A DNA stretch of 64,000 bases from NCBI GenBank assembly GCA_034769895.1, contig CM068367.1, positions 709,490,196 through 709,554,195 on the forward strand. Reading direction: 5' to 3'. Both the position numbers and the translations under genes were made by a program. A model generated the notes under the pieces. That model worked only from the letters and a program-made list of their open reading frames with translations. It was not told where the DNA came from and ran no database searches. The DNA is from Magicicada septendecula. Taxonomy: Eukaryota > Arthropoda > Insecta > Hemiptera > Cicadidae. Shown here in pieces: positions 24,443 through 34,604 of this stretch (its first letter is position 1; every line of letters starts with the position of its first letter).

Positions 24443-24904
24443 ATGGCAGATAATAATGAGATCAGCCTCTCTGACAGTCAGACCGACTCTGGTATTCAAA
24501 CAGAAGCGGGGTCAATAGATGAGCAGAATGTGGAAATATCTGTAATTAGTTCGCCGGGAGCGATTTCTACTCCCGTACCAAGTAAAATAAATACAAGAGA
24601 AAAAGAGTTGTCATTAAATGATTTATTTAATCTCATTAACAATAGATTTGATATGAACAATAGTGATTTCAATATTAAGTTCAATGAACAGAAAAACGAG
24701 ATGCAAGAATTTAAAAGCAGTATAAATGAGAAATTAGATATACAGAATGACAAGTTTGATGCAATTGACAAAAAATTTGAGAGTCGTTTTAACTCTAGTG
24801 ACGAAAAATTTGACCGTCGTTTTGACGTTCAGAATAGCAATTTTAATAAAAAAAAGTCGAAGAACAGAGTATTAGCATTCAGTTTCGACAGAGTATTAGC
24901 ATGA
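24443..24904 (+). CDS. Gag-like coiled-coil protein, N-terminal frame
   Basis: 153 codons from ATG 24443 (MADNNEISLSD). The middle is a repeating helical pattern (FNSSDEKFDRRFDVQNSNF and similar) predicted to form a coiled coil. It runs into the next frame by a 4-bp ATGA overlap at 24901-24904 preceded by a short A run, so a single frameshift probably split one Gag. Coiled-coil Gags are usual in insect gypsy-group elements; no capsid or zinc-knuckle motif is recognised. Confidence 0.55.
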   Translation: MADNNEISLSDSQTDSGIQTEAGSIDEQNVEISVISSPGAISTPVPSKINTREKELSLNDLFNLINNRFDMNNSDFNIKFNEQKNEMQEFKSSINEKLDIQNDKFDAIDKKFESRFNSSDEKFDRRFDVQNSNFNKKKSKNRVLAFSFDRVLA

Positions 24905-25830
24905 AATTTGATGAACTTAAAACAGAAATTAATAAAGTACAAATCAATTGTGAGAGTAACTATAACAAACTGAAATATGAATTAAATGAAACTTTGAGTC
25001 ATTCAGTAAAAAATATGAATAACAGAGTTGACAAAATAGAGAGTAATGTGGCGAAAAAATTTGATAAACAAAGACAAAAGGTAATTGAAAAGTTTGAGTG
25101 TAAAACAGAGGATAATTATAATGATATGTGTAAAAACGCAGTAGTAGAGAGTAAGATAACAAATAGTGACAATAATATTGAGTGTAGTAATGTATTTGAT
25201 GAATTAATATCGGAGATTGATACGGTAAAAATAAATAATGAGAGTACTAATGAAATTGCAGAATGTAGTGATAATGAGATGTTAATGTGTGTTAATGAGT
25301 TAGAGAGAAAGTGGAAAGAGAGAGTAGATGAGTATGTGGGGCAGAGGGTAAATTTTCCCCTTATTTATGGTGAACCAAGGTGTTCAAAAATGTTATTGTT
25401 GAAGGGCAAGAGTCCCTTGTTAATGGAAGAGTTAAGTTGTTTCCCCTTTTTGTATGATTTAGTACCTTCTGCATGGAGTGAGAGAGAAAGTGATATATGG
25501 TGTTATGGTGAGAGAGATTTAGATAGAGAGTTGTGTATTGAGAGAGAGATGGAGTTATATAAGTTAAAGAAAAATTATAATCAATTGAGAGAAAGGTTAG
25601 AGGGGGTGAAGATAAACCATATAAAATACTTACCTGTTGAAAGAGAGATAGAGAATTATTTTGATGATATCTTTATAAACAATAAACACTTACCTGGTGT
25701 AATAGTAGAGGAATATAAAAATGATAAAATAGCTTACGTGACGTTGACCAATAATACTGATGGAGACTTTAAAATAGTTTACGTGCGCACTTTCACTTTA
25801 ATTCATAATTTCCGAATTGTTATATTGTAA
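24901..25830 (+). CDS. Gag-like protein, C-terminal frame
   Basis: 309 codons with a long charged helical start (NRVDKIESNVAKKFDKQR) and a more globular end (GQRVNFPLIYGEPRCSKM, SCFPFLYDLVPSAW, then NKHLPGVIVEEYKND). The last roughly 18 codons read into the right LTR (from 25775), so the native end is lost. Codon use is strongly A/G-rich, unlike the preceding C-rich stretch. No protease or RT follows. Confidence 0.55.
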   Translation: MKFDELKTEINKVQINCESNYNKLKYELNETLSHSVKNMNNRVDKIESNVAKKFDKQRQKVIEKFECKTEDNYNDMCKNAVVESKITNSDNNIECSNVFDELISEIDTVKINNESTNEIAECSDNEMLMCVNELERKWKERVDEYVGQRVNFPLIYGEPRCSKMLLLKGKSPLLMEELSCFPFLYDLVPSAWSERESDIWCYGERDLDRELCIEREMELYKLKKNYNQLRERLEGVKINHIKYLPVEREIENYFDDIFINNKHLPGVIVEEYKNDKIAYVTLTNNTDGDFKIVYVRTFTLIHNFRIVIL

Positions 25831-26338
25831 AGAAAACTGTTAATCACATTTTTAGTAAGAATTTTGATTTTTAAGTCATATTTTAAATATATTATTCACA
25901 TTCTTTCTGTTTTGCGGGCGCGAAAATCATGCACAGCCGGCGGACACACACACTGCTCGTGTCCGGTGTGTTAAGATGTTATTGTCCGACTGACTTTTTT
26001 CTGTGAGTGTGACAAAGCTGCTGGCGTTGACACACCTACATTCCTCGTTATGTAAGGCGCTGACGTAACATCGCCTGATGCTCAGTTACATAATTTGTTT
26101 ACAGTTTTGTATGTCATTGGTTGACCTTGGCACAGTTCTGCGGTTGTTTACTCGTTTTATAAAATATTACTGAATAATTTTCACGTATAATGTCACCAGC
26201 AGTGCTACCACTGTCGCTAACAATAAACACACCTTTCGGTTATGTTTTGTCCCATTTATCGAAAAATGTTATCTGCTTTATTAAAAAAATACAAATTTCT
26301 TTATTACCTCAAAAATAGGCCCAAAATGTCCCGTTACA
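25775..26338 (-). repeat. Right LTR (564 bp)
   Basis: Direct repeat of 22186-22748, ending CCGTTACA, followed by the CACA(T) target duplication. The first 3-4 bases on the left are ambiguous. Confidence 0.85.
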
Positions 26339-26342
26339 CACA

Positions 26343-27464
26343 TAATTGTGTGCCCTGTACATCTTAACCTATCTTTTGTTGACATTCAACCATGTGACCA
26401 GGATACTGATATTGAAAATAGTAATGGCCAAAAAAAATTGTTAATTATTCAAAAACATCTTGAAAATATTAAAAATGGTCTAAGTGTGACTCAAGATGGT
26501 GTAAGTGATAATATGGATACAGATGATAAAGGTAAGGATGATGATGCTATATCTGTCGTATCAATTGCCAGTGAAAAAAATAAAAACACCGTAAGTGTGA
26601 ACAAAATTTTGAATGTGAGGATTGTCAGGACTATATAAGAGAATTAAGCTATGAAAAAAAATGAATAGTGAATTAGTGAAACAAAATAATGAGCTACGTG
26701 AACATAACCATGAGTTGCATGAAAATAACATTTTCTTAAGATCATCTGCTGTAAATGTTGAAAAAAATTATGTAGACATTAAAAATTCGTATGCTGATGC
26801 TGTGCTAAATTTACCTAAAAAGCAAGAATGTGCTCGTTTGACAATAAAGCCAAAGGAAAATTTCAAAGGCGATGCCCTAAATATTATCAAAGTGCAAATT
26901 TCAACCAAAACTAATGCCTAAGTTTTAAAAATTAACAAAGTCAATAATGGTACAGTTTTTCTAAAGTGTATAAATGAGCAAGATTCTGAAAAAATACTAA
27001 AGGTTATAAACAGTGAAAACAGTGAAATATTGACAGCTGAAGCATGTGTTAAAAAAAATCCGCAAATAAAAATAACAAACATATCAGAAGATGTCGATAA
27101 AGTAGAACTCGAGAACGGTATCATACATAGAAATGAATTACCATCAAATAGTGTAAACATTGTACACAAATACAAACAGAGAAACAATAATCATGCTGCG
27201 CTAGCAGAAGTAACCTCTTATGCATATGCCAAGATAATGAAGAATAAATCTGTTTTTATTGGATGTGAAAACTGCAGAGTGTATGACAATTTTAATATCA
27301 AATGTTGTAAAAACTGTTGTGGGTATAACCATTCATTGAGAAAGTGCAAAGACACTTTTAAAAGACAACAATCATGCTACAAATGTTCAGGTAACCATGA
27401 TGCTACAGTATGTACCTCTGATATAAATAAATGTATTAATTGTATAATGCTAACAAATACTTAA
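26343..27464 (+). pseudogene. LINE ORF1, remainder with CCHC knuckles
   Basis: Continues the 21392 frame: IIVCPVHLNLSFVDIQ, then a helical segment (about 26640-26760) and a nucleic-acid-binding end with Cys clusters (CENCRVYDNFNIKCCKNCCG, then CYKCSGNHDATVC; about 27265-27420), typical CCHC knuckles of LINE ORF1. Stops near 26636 and 26920 and frame changes break it. It would coat the LINE RNA in the ribonucleoprotein. Confidence 0.8.
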
Positions 27465-27658
27465 CTAAAAAAGATACATAGATCATTCTGCAAATGATAT
27501 TCAAAACTGTGAAAGTTTTAAAGTAAGATGGGAGCAGTATGTTTGTGATACAAACTAGAACCTCCATTTAATTACGTTACAACTAGTTGATTAGATAAAA
27601 TTATTGTATTTAAAAAGAAAAAATTAAAAATCAAAACTAACCTATAGATAAATTTTTT

Positions 27659-28762
27659 ATGGAAATACAAGAATATAACCTTGATGATGAATTAATTTTT
27701 AATAGTACAGAAGAGATAAATCTCAACCCCATTTTTTGTGACTCTGAGCTTCTGACCCTACATGTCAACATCAGAAGTATACAGAAAAATATATTAAAAC
27801 TTGAAACTATGTTAAGTTCTTTTAAACATAAACCAGATGTGATAATTTGCACTGAAGCTTGGCTCATGGATAATATCAAGCTTATAAATATAACAGGTTA
27901 TACACATTTTAATAATAACAGCAGAATAAATAAAGCAGATGGAGTGATTATTTATGTAAAAAGTAACCTACAGTATCAAACCATTAATGAACAATTTAAT
28001 GATTTAAAAATCACTAGTCTGCTCATAGAATTAACAAATACAAGTATTTTCAAAATTTCTGGACTATATCGTTGTCATGATTATGAGATTGACAAATTCA
28101 TTAAAGATCATGAAAAATTTATCTTAAGTAACAAAACTGTTGCAAACCACATGATTTTGGGTGATGTTAACTTAGATCTCATTGAGTTTAATGAAAAAAA
28201 CTGAGGATTATTTCTGCCAATTACTGCAAAATGGTTATGAATCGATGATAAATACTTGTACTCATCCTATAAAGAATTATAAAGATGGAACTTGCATTGA
28301 CCATATTTTCATGAAAGGAATACACACAGCAAAATCTGGCAAATTAATTGACTCAATAACAGACTACCCCGTTTTAATATCACTACATGGAAGCAACATA
28401 AAATGCAAACTTACAGTATCTTTTGAAATAAACAAAAAAAGATTTTTGGAGCTGTGTGCTTCAGAACAATGGCAACAAGTCTGTAATACACTAAATAACA
28501 ATGAAGCATTAGAATTGCTAATAAACAAGATTCAAACTATCAGTGATTCACACAAAACTAAGCCAAAAATTCAAAAACCAAGAAAGACCTGGATTACCCC
28601 TGCTCTCATTAATTCAGTTAATAACAAAAACAAATTATATAAAGCCTGGAAGAATAATCAAGATGACTTGCTAAAAAAAGAGCTGTACTTAAATTACGAA
28701 AAACGACTTAAATCATTACTTAGGACTTGTTATGATGCGGCCCGTGGGACCAAAAAAAAAAG
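27659..28762 (+). pseudogene. LINE ORF2 endonuclease domain (APE type)
   Basis: Two overlapping frames (27659-28204 and 28182-28766) with one frameshift near 28195. Seen in order: LHVNIRSIQKN (Asn motif), DVIICTEAWL (Glu), ISGLYRCHDY (region of the catalytic Tyr), MILGDVNLDL (Asp/Asn), and DHIFMKGI then SITDYPVLISL (C-terminal Asp region; the usual DH has become DY). The domain nicks target DNA to prime reverse transcription. Coding stops at the BEL insertion (about 28762). Confidence 0.85.
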
Positions 28763-29240
28763 TTGAATTCCGATCCAAGTGGACTAAAATGTGTTGATGT
28801 CGGCACGTGTGTACTAAGAATTTTCTATCAGGAAGAATGATGTTTGGGGTGCTATTGCCAGGATGCAGAATGATAACGATAGTGGACTGTAGTAATACAT
28901 TTATTAGGTTTCTTTTTTACACTTAAATCATAGTGTTGAGATTGGCTAATTCTGAAAGATTTTAAATTTGAAGAAACCGATTCGTAAATGAAGCTACATT
29001 TTAGATGAGGCGCAAATGTGTGCCACTCAGCTTACATTGGAAAAAACGTTGAGGCCTAAGGCCTAAATAATTGTCGCGACAACAAGAAAATGAAAAAGAC
29101 AGAACAGGCAGCAAACGTAATGACATCCGCTGCCAGCCAAGGCTCGTAGAACTGTATCGTTGTAAAAACGTGATAAGCACAATTTGAAAGCGTACAGATT
29201 AGCCAACCTATGAATGCGAAAATTACCACATTACTGTCCA
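28762..29240 (-). repeat. BEL/Pao 3' LTR
   Basis: Matches 3558-4026 throughout; on the minus strand begins TGGACAGTAATG. The sequence just before it on that strand (TTTGCGGGCAGTTA) is a plausible polypurine-tract region. Confidence 0.8.
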
Positions 29241-30600
29241 TAACTGCCCGCAAAAAATCAAAAGATTTTTTAATACATTTTAATAACTTATTGTAGAAAA
29301 ATACAGAGTTCTTAATAATAAAGGTCAATCTCAGTAAGTTGTATTGAACCTTGATTTGAAATATTAGATAACAGTTATGACATTAACTGCTTAGCGATAA
29401 GCTTGAGTGATGATAAGAGTTGAGCAGGCCAAGGTCGGCGTGCAACTTGATTTGTGCATAAGTATAAATGTAAAAGTTAGCAATGTATTGCCAATATATA
29501 TTGTATGTATACAATATTAAACTATATAAGACATGAAAATACATAATTTGACAATGTTTAATAATGAATAATCGGTGACTCATCACATGATGGGCCCGAT
29601 AAATTGTAACATTTATGCAAGTCATAGTGGTTAGCTTGAACCAGTTAAGGCCAGTAGACCTTTACAATAGTATTGAATGTAAAGTGAACAGACAAAGTAT
29701 TATAAGATTATACATGTAAAGACATAAATTTAGCATGACGCCATATAGTTTGAACGAGGCATGCTATACCTGAAGTTTCAGGAATTTACAATAAATTATT
29801 ATGTGAAAACAAGCTATACATAGTTGAATGATTGCAAGCACAAAGTGTAATGACATGTATGTCATGATTAAAGCATGAATAATAATTGTGCAATGCGTGA
29901 TCACAAAATACAAAATGCAATATAAAATACAATATAAAAATAAAAATATAGGCGTGGCGTGTGGTTATAGACAGTAGATGCGAAAAAAACAATGTGTTTT
30001 ATATAAATACAAGTTATACATAATAAATACAATTGAAATCGGTTTAGATAATTACAAATATATGAATACAAGGCACAATAGCATAAGTGACAAGTACAAC
30101 AATGTGGTTATACAAATGTAATACATGTGTTGAACAATTGCGAGAAATACATTCATAGAGTAATAAATATTACACATATTGACAAATGTGCAAGAAAATG
30201 CATACATGGTTTGTATAACTGCAGACCATGCGAATATTATGTAACAAAATTTTTATATAAAAACAATACCACCAATGACATGACACATAACCCATTACCA
30301 ATATCAAAATGTAAATGTGTAGGACATAGTATGCCTCACAAATTATTAACATATAAATACAAAAATAGCAAGTATACCACCATGAAAATATGATAAGTAT
30401 AGATATAATAGCACAGTGCATGGTTGTAAAATTACAAGTCACATGCAAATTTAGTATAAAAACACGCAATGATGCAAGTTAACATGAAAATGTTGTGATG
30501 ATACATATCACAATTAAGTTGACCAAATTGTCAGACAATAAGGTAATGAAAGCCAGTGGCCAAGTGAAATAGCATTGTGCTAAATAATTATAGTAACCTT
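29241..30600. other. BEL 3' non-coding region, AT-rich
   Basis: Lies between pol and the 3' LTR of the BEL fragment. Short frames on both strands (such as 30127-30393) are compositional and match nothing recognised. Confidence 0.5.
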
Positions 30601-30604
30601 GTGT

Positions 30605-32865
30605 CTAAGCCTCGTCCCGGGCTGGCAACAAGCATAGCTTATGAACTGGTCTCCGTAAAATACCAGTAGGCGTGCGAATGTCTACTACTCTAATTAGGTT
30701 GTCTGGGCCGGGAAATGTGGCGGTATTTACACCAAATTTCCACTCTAATGGAGGTAAGTTATCCTCAATCAGTAAAACCAGGTCACCAACGGAAACGTTC
30801 CCTTGGCGAATTTCCATTTGTGACGTTGTTGTAATTGATGTAAGTAGTCGCGAGACCAAGCCTTCCAAATGACTTGGACAAACTTCTAGAGAAGTTGCCA
30901 ACGTCCAAGACGAGAGATGGGAATGTGAGATAAGTCTGGATCAGGTATCGCCGTTAATGGTGCGCAAATCAAAAAATGGCCAGGTGTAAGTGGCACCGGA
31001 ACATTTACATCCGATGAAATGGCAAATGAATGGCCCTGGTTGCTAAGCAGATGAACAAAGACACGTATGATTTTGACAGAGTCCTAGATATCTGCCCGCC
31101 ATGACGAATCATGAAGGGACCACCATAATCAACTGCGCAGAATAGAAACGGCCGCGAAGGAGTGACTCTAGGAGATGTTAAAATACCAAGCCTCTGAACC
31201 TGTTGTTTGGCACTAAACCTGAGGCACTTGACGCATCTACGAATGATGGAGTGAATGACTATGTTGAGTAGTTGAGAACCAGCGTGAAGTAGACGAATGT
31301 GTTCGCGTTCAATAATAAGGCGAGTAATATGGATGCAAGACAATAGGATGCTTATTGTCATAAGGTAGTTGCGACTGCTGTAAGCGCCCGCCGACACGTA
31401 TTACGCCAGACTCGTCAAGAAACGGGTCCAGAGAAGACAACTTACTCCTAATAGAGACAGAAGACCCATTACGAAGACAATTAATCTCTGCAGCGAAGTG
31501 GATCGACAGAGTGTTTTATGAAAAAATTAAGAGTGGAATGAATTTCAACGGGGGTAAGAGCGCCCGATATTTTCTCAGCCCTGGAGAGTCTAATATTTTT
31601 TATGAATCGAAAGCAGTAAGCGTATACGCGAGTCAGACGGTGCAACGAAGAAAAGTCCTTTGAAAGATCAATAGCCAGGGTAGACATTAGAGAAAGTTTG
31701 GGGGTTTGTTTTTCCTCCTAAGTGAATTCAGAAGATGACAGATTAGAAGGTAAAAAGGGTGGAAAAAGATTGGACTCGGAAGATTGAGACAAACAGGCGG
31801 GACCGTGCCACCAAAGCGAACAATCACGCAAAACGTCGGGGTGACATCCCCTATAAATAATATCAGCAGGATTATGTCGAGAATTGATGTGATGCCATGT
31901 GTAGGCTTCCGTAAGACGCTGAATTTCGGCAACACGATTAGCAACGTAGGTTTTCCACCTCGAAGACTGGGCATGAATCCAGTAAAGGGACACCATAGAG
32001 TCAGAATACAGATGAACACTATTAATAAAGAAATGAAGAGCAGGGACAACCTTGAATACGAGTCGCGATAACAACAAGCAAGCGCAGAGTTCAATGCGAG
32101 GTAATGACACCTGTCGTAGGGGGGCCACGCGAGATTTAGAACACAGAAGGTGACAAGAGGCCGATGAATCTTGATAAATGACTAATGTAAACACAACACC
32201 CATATCCCCTTTCAGAAGCATCCGAAAACCCATGTAATTCAACTATCTTTGCTTTAGACTTGCAGCGAATAGAACGTGGGACAATAATTTTACTGATCAG
32301 ACATAATTTATCGCATAATGAATGCCAATGCAAGTGTAATTGCCTGGAGATTGGCTCATCCCAACCAAGATTGCACAGCCAGAGTTGCTGCATAAACTGT
32401 TTGTACAGGAAAACAATGGGACCGACGAGTCCAAGTGGATCGTATATGCCTGCGATAATCGATAGGATTTTCCTCTTGGAGATGATTGATTCAACGGGGA
32501 ATGATTTGATGTCAAACAAAAATGAATCGGTAGTGTTATTCCAGAGAATGCCCAAGGTACGCACATTACCCTGTTTGTTTAAAGGGAGTGATAAATTGTC
32601 ATGATCTGCGACCACATTGGGTTCATTTGATGCCCATTTATGCAGCATGAGACCGTATTGACTCAACAACGTACCTAAGTCAGATTTCAACTTGGTCAGA
32701 TCAGAAATGGTGTCTGCACCGGTTAGCAAATCGTCGACATAGAAATCATTGGTTATAGCTGACGCTGCATCAGGAAAAGAAGCTTTGTGATCCTTACCAA
32801 TCTGATTAAGACAGCGAGTAGCCAAAAACGAAGCACTAGCAGTGTCGTATGTTACATTATTAATA
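30605..32865 (-). pseudogene. BEL/Pao pol remnant (RT, RNase H, integrase)
   Basis: In reading order: RT piece with SFLATRCLNQIGKD and the catalytic FYVDDLLTGAD (about 32750-32715); connection text LGILWNNTTDSFLFD and YDPLGLVGPIVFLYKQFMQQ; RNase H start VELHGFSDASERGYG (about 32245-32200) and RHNPADI (about 31860); integrase zinc region RLLHAGSQLL with Cys-x2-Cys, core FLFCAVDYGGPF (about 31140), and the C-terminal GDLVLLIEDNLPP ... RPVHKLCLLP (30790-30615). Several frameshifts. The order and the Pao-type YVDD and C-terminal domain identify BEL/Pao. Confidence 0.88.
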
Positions 32866-34213
32866 CTGCTATGATACAAGGTACATGTCCATATCAATTT
32901 AAGAAAGCTGTAATTTGTCCTATATATAAGGAAGGTGTAAAAAGTTTGGTTAACAATTATCGACCGATCGCACTGATATCAAATTTAGCTAAGATTTTTG
33001 AAAAACTTATTTTTACCAGATTATTTAAATTTGTAAAGAAACATAACCTGTTAAGTGCTAAACAATTTGGCTTTCTCAAGAAGAAAGGTACAGATGATGC
33101 TATAGCCCTACTTAGCAAATTTATTTATGAAAATCTAAGTCTTAGCATATCAACTGTTGTAACTTTTTTGGACTACTCCAAAGCTTTTGACACTGTCGAT
33201 CATGGCTTACTTGTATTCAAATTACAGAATATGGGAATAAGAGGTGTAAGCTTATCCCTGATAGCCAGTTATTTACATGACAGGACACAAGTTGTAAAGG
33301 TGAATGGGACTAGAAGTCAGCCTATTAAAACAAATGTTGGAGTGCCCCAGGGCTCTATATTAGGACCTTTATTGTTTATTTTAAATATCAATGACTTACT
33401 AGTGTTGCAAGATGTATTAATAGCATATGCTGATGATACAGCAGTACCAATGAAAGCAAAAACATGGCCTGAATTTGCAACAGATATGTCAACTAAATTA
33501 GATATTATATACTCTTGGCTCTATCACAATAATCTAGTACTCAATATAAGCAAGTCTGTTTTTATCACCTTTGGAAATTATAGAGATTCTGTTCCGCATG
33601 ACTTTGAAATCAAGATAAATGGTCAAAAATTGAAAAGAATTAAAACTAGTAAATATCTAGGAATAACATATGACTTTAACATGAAGTGGGATGTACATGT
33701 GGCTAACATTGTAAAAAAAAAAACAAATACTTAGTCTACGGTTTTTACAGATTTAAACAAATTTTATCAAAAAAGCAACTACTACAAATATACTATGGAC
33801 TATTCCATAGTGTGGCAGGGTATGCTATCATAGGCTGGGGGGGTCTATATAAATCATCTCTAGACGAATTGGATCGGCTGCAAAAGTGTATTCTTAAAAT
33901 TATAGGAGTCAGTGAACAAGATTCGGATAAACCATTAAATATTAAACAAGTGTTTGTGGTGAATTCTATAGTTTATCAATACAATGATCTAAAAAGTGAG
34001 TTTTTACAAAATCAAATCAACACACGGTATAAAAGTATTATATTGCCACAACACCTATTAAGTATTGGGCAAAGAAGCTATGTGTATTATGCCATAAAAT
34101 ATTTTAATGAATTACCTAATGAACTGAAAAATCTAAGTGTAAATATAAAAAAGAAAACAAAGAAAAAATTAGGAACATTGTTATTGATTAATCAAAAAAA
34201 CAGTCTATTATGA
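32866..34213 (+). pseudogene. LINE ORF2 reverse transcriptase domain
   Basis: Frame from about 32860 to 33734, then a frameshift into 33812-34213. Seen: YQFKKAVICPIYKEG, NYRPIALISNLAKIFEKLI, FLDYSKAFDTVDH (first Asp), VGVPQGSILGPLLF, and LIAYADDTAV (catalytic YADD, about 33424-33450), then SKYLGITYD of the thumb. This is the canonical CR1/Jockey-type RT order. The upstream linker between endonuclease and RT is missing. Confidence 0.9.
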
Positions 34214-34476
34214 TATGGACCTTTTTTCTCTTTTTTTTCATTTATTTATTGAATTGTATTATAATACAAACTAAAATTTTGTTGAAATTGAAAAATACTT
34301 TATTTTTAATATATTACTATGATCGGTGAGGTAAAACTCACAATTAGTATTAAGTATATAAATATTAATTGTAAGGACCAACCTATGTACGGGCATTTAT
34401 GCCCCCTATAGGTCCTTTTTTGTATAATTTTTATTATATGTAAAGGAAAATTGACAATAAATATTATTATTATTAT
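34214..34476 (+). other. LINE 3' UTR and (ATT)n tail
   Basis: AT-rich 3' end finishing in AATAAATATTATTATTATTA; the tail abuts the acceptor of the RanBP3 exon at 34483. Confidence 0.75.
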
Positions 34477-34482
34477 ATGAAG

Positions 34483-34604
34483 AACGAGAGAAGAAATCTT
34501 TAAGTGAAGCTGCTAGGAAATATGAAGAATCGAGGGCAGTCAAACGAAAATATGAAGAAGTTGCTGTAATTACAGGTGAAGAAGAAGAGTGCAATGTGTT
34601 ACAG
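34483..34604 (+). CDS. RanBP3: RanBP3 exon at the start of the Ran-binding domain
   Basis: 122 bp between acceptor AAG (34480-34482) and donor GTAAAA (34605). It encodes KKSLSEAARKYEESRAVKRK and then the hallmark VITGEEEECNVLQ. Vertebrate RanBP3 has a near-identical EVITGEE-E-SNVLQ motif at this point, leading into its Ran-binding domain. Phase: begins with two bases that complete Glu with the upstream exon, ends in phase 0. RanBP3 is a nuclear cofactor that binds RanGTP and exportin CRM1 in nuclear export. The acceptor's upstream region is LINE tail rather than a normal pyrimidine tract, which may weaken splicing. Confidence 0.92.

Larger units (their letters stand above)
21567..26338 (-). 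mobile_element. LTR retrotransposon inserted in LINE ORF1, internally rearranged
   Basis: 4,772 bp with TG...CA ends (TGTACTATATC on the left, CCGTTACA on the right). It contains two nearly identical direct repeats of about 563 bp (22186-22748 and 25775-26338; about 8 differences seen), which are LTRs or parts of them. On the minus strand each repeat starts TGTAACGGGAC. Next to the left repeat is a purine tract (TGAGGGGGTAT) placed as a minus-orientation polypurine tract would be. The gag-like frames, however, run on the plus strand, with a primer-site-like TGGCGCCCGAATAAG at 24314. No pol is present. An internal inversion and deletion are inferred; the element is non-autonomous. Confidence 0.75.
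21563..26342. repeat. 4-bp target duplication CACA of the LTR element
   Basis: CACA at 21563-21566 and 26339-26342. Joining the flanks at one copy gives CAC ATA ATT GTG and restores the LINE ORF1 reading frame across the junction, which strongly supports these borders. An alternative 5-bp duplication CACAT (22181-22185 and 26339-26343) would put the left border at 22186. Confidence 0.75.
28762..32865 (-). mobile_element. BEL/Pao retrotransposon fragment inside the LINE
   Basis: Minus strand. The 3' LTR is at the left (28762-29240), then a long AT-rich 3' region, then pol (integrase, RNase H, RT) read from right to left. The right end breaks in the middle of RT, where LINE sequence resumes around 32866 with about a hundred or more LINE codons missing. 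The 5' LTR, gag and protease are gone. A deletion that removed the 5' half of BEL together with adjacent LINE sequence explains both losses. Confidence 0.8.
21340..34476 (+). mobile_element. CR1/Jockey-group LINE, split by two other elements
   Basis: Plus-strand pieces, in order: ORF1 start (21392-21566), ORF1 remainder (26343-27464), endonuclease (27659-28762) and reverse transcriptase (about 32866-34213), ending in an (ATT)n tail near 34460-34476. The first gap is an LTR element whose removal restores the ORF1 frame exactly. The second gap is a BEL/Pao fragment with loss of LINE sequence. The 5' edge is approximate. The tail stops about 6 bp before a RanBP3 exon. Confidence 0.85.
5999..34482 (+). 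other. RanBP3: RanBP3 intron of about 28.5 kb, filled with transposons
   Basis: Bounded by donor GTAAAC at 5999 and acceptor ATGAAG at 34477-34482. No further RanBP3 exon is needed because the phases match directly. It contains nested DNA transposons, LINEs and LTR elements described separately. Confidence 0.65.

Noticed and set aside
30127-30469. Two overlapping frames of 88 and 99 codons on opposite strands
   Set aside because: AT-rich BEL 3' region; the residues are compositional and neither resembles a known protein such as an envelope.
31784-32604. Plus-strand frames of 95 and 114 codons
   Set aside because: Shadows of the BEL/Pao pol on the minus strand.
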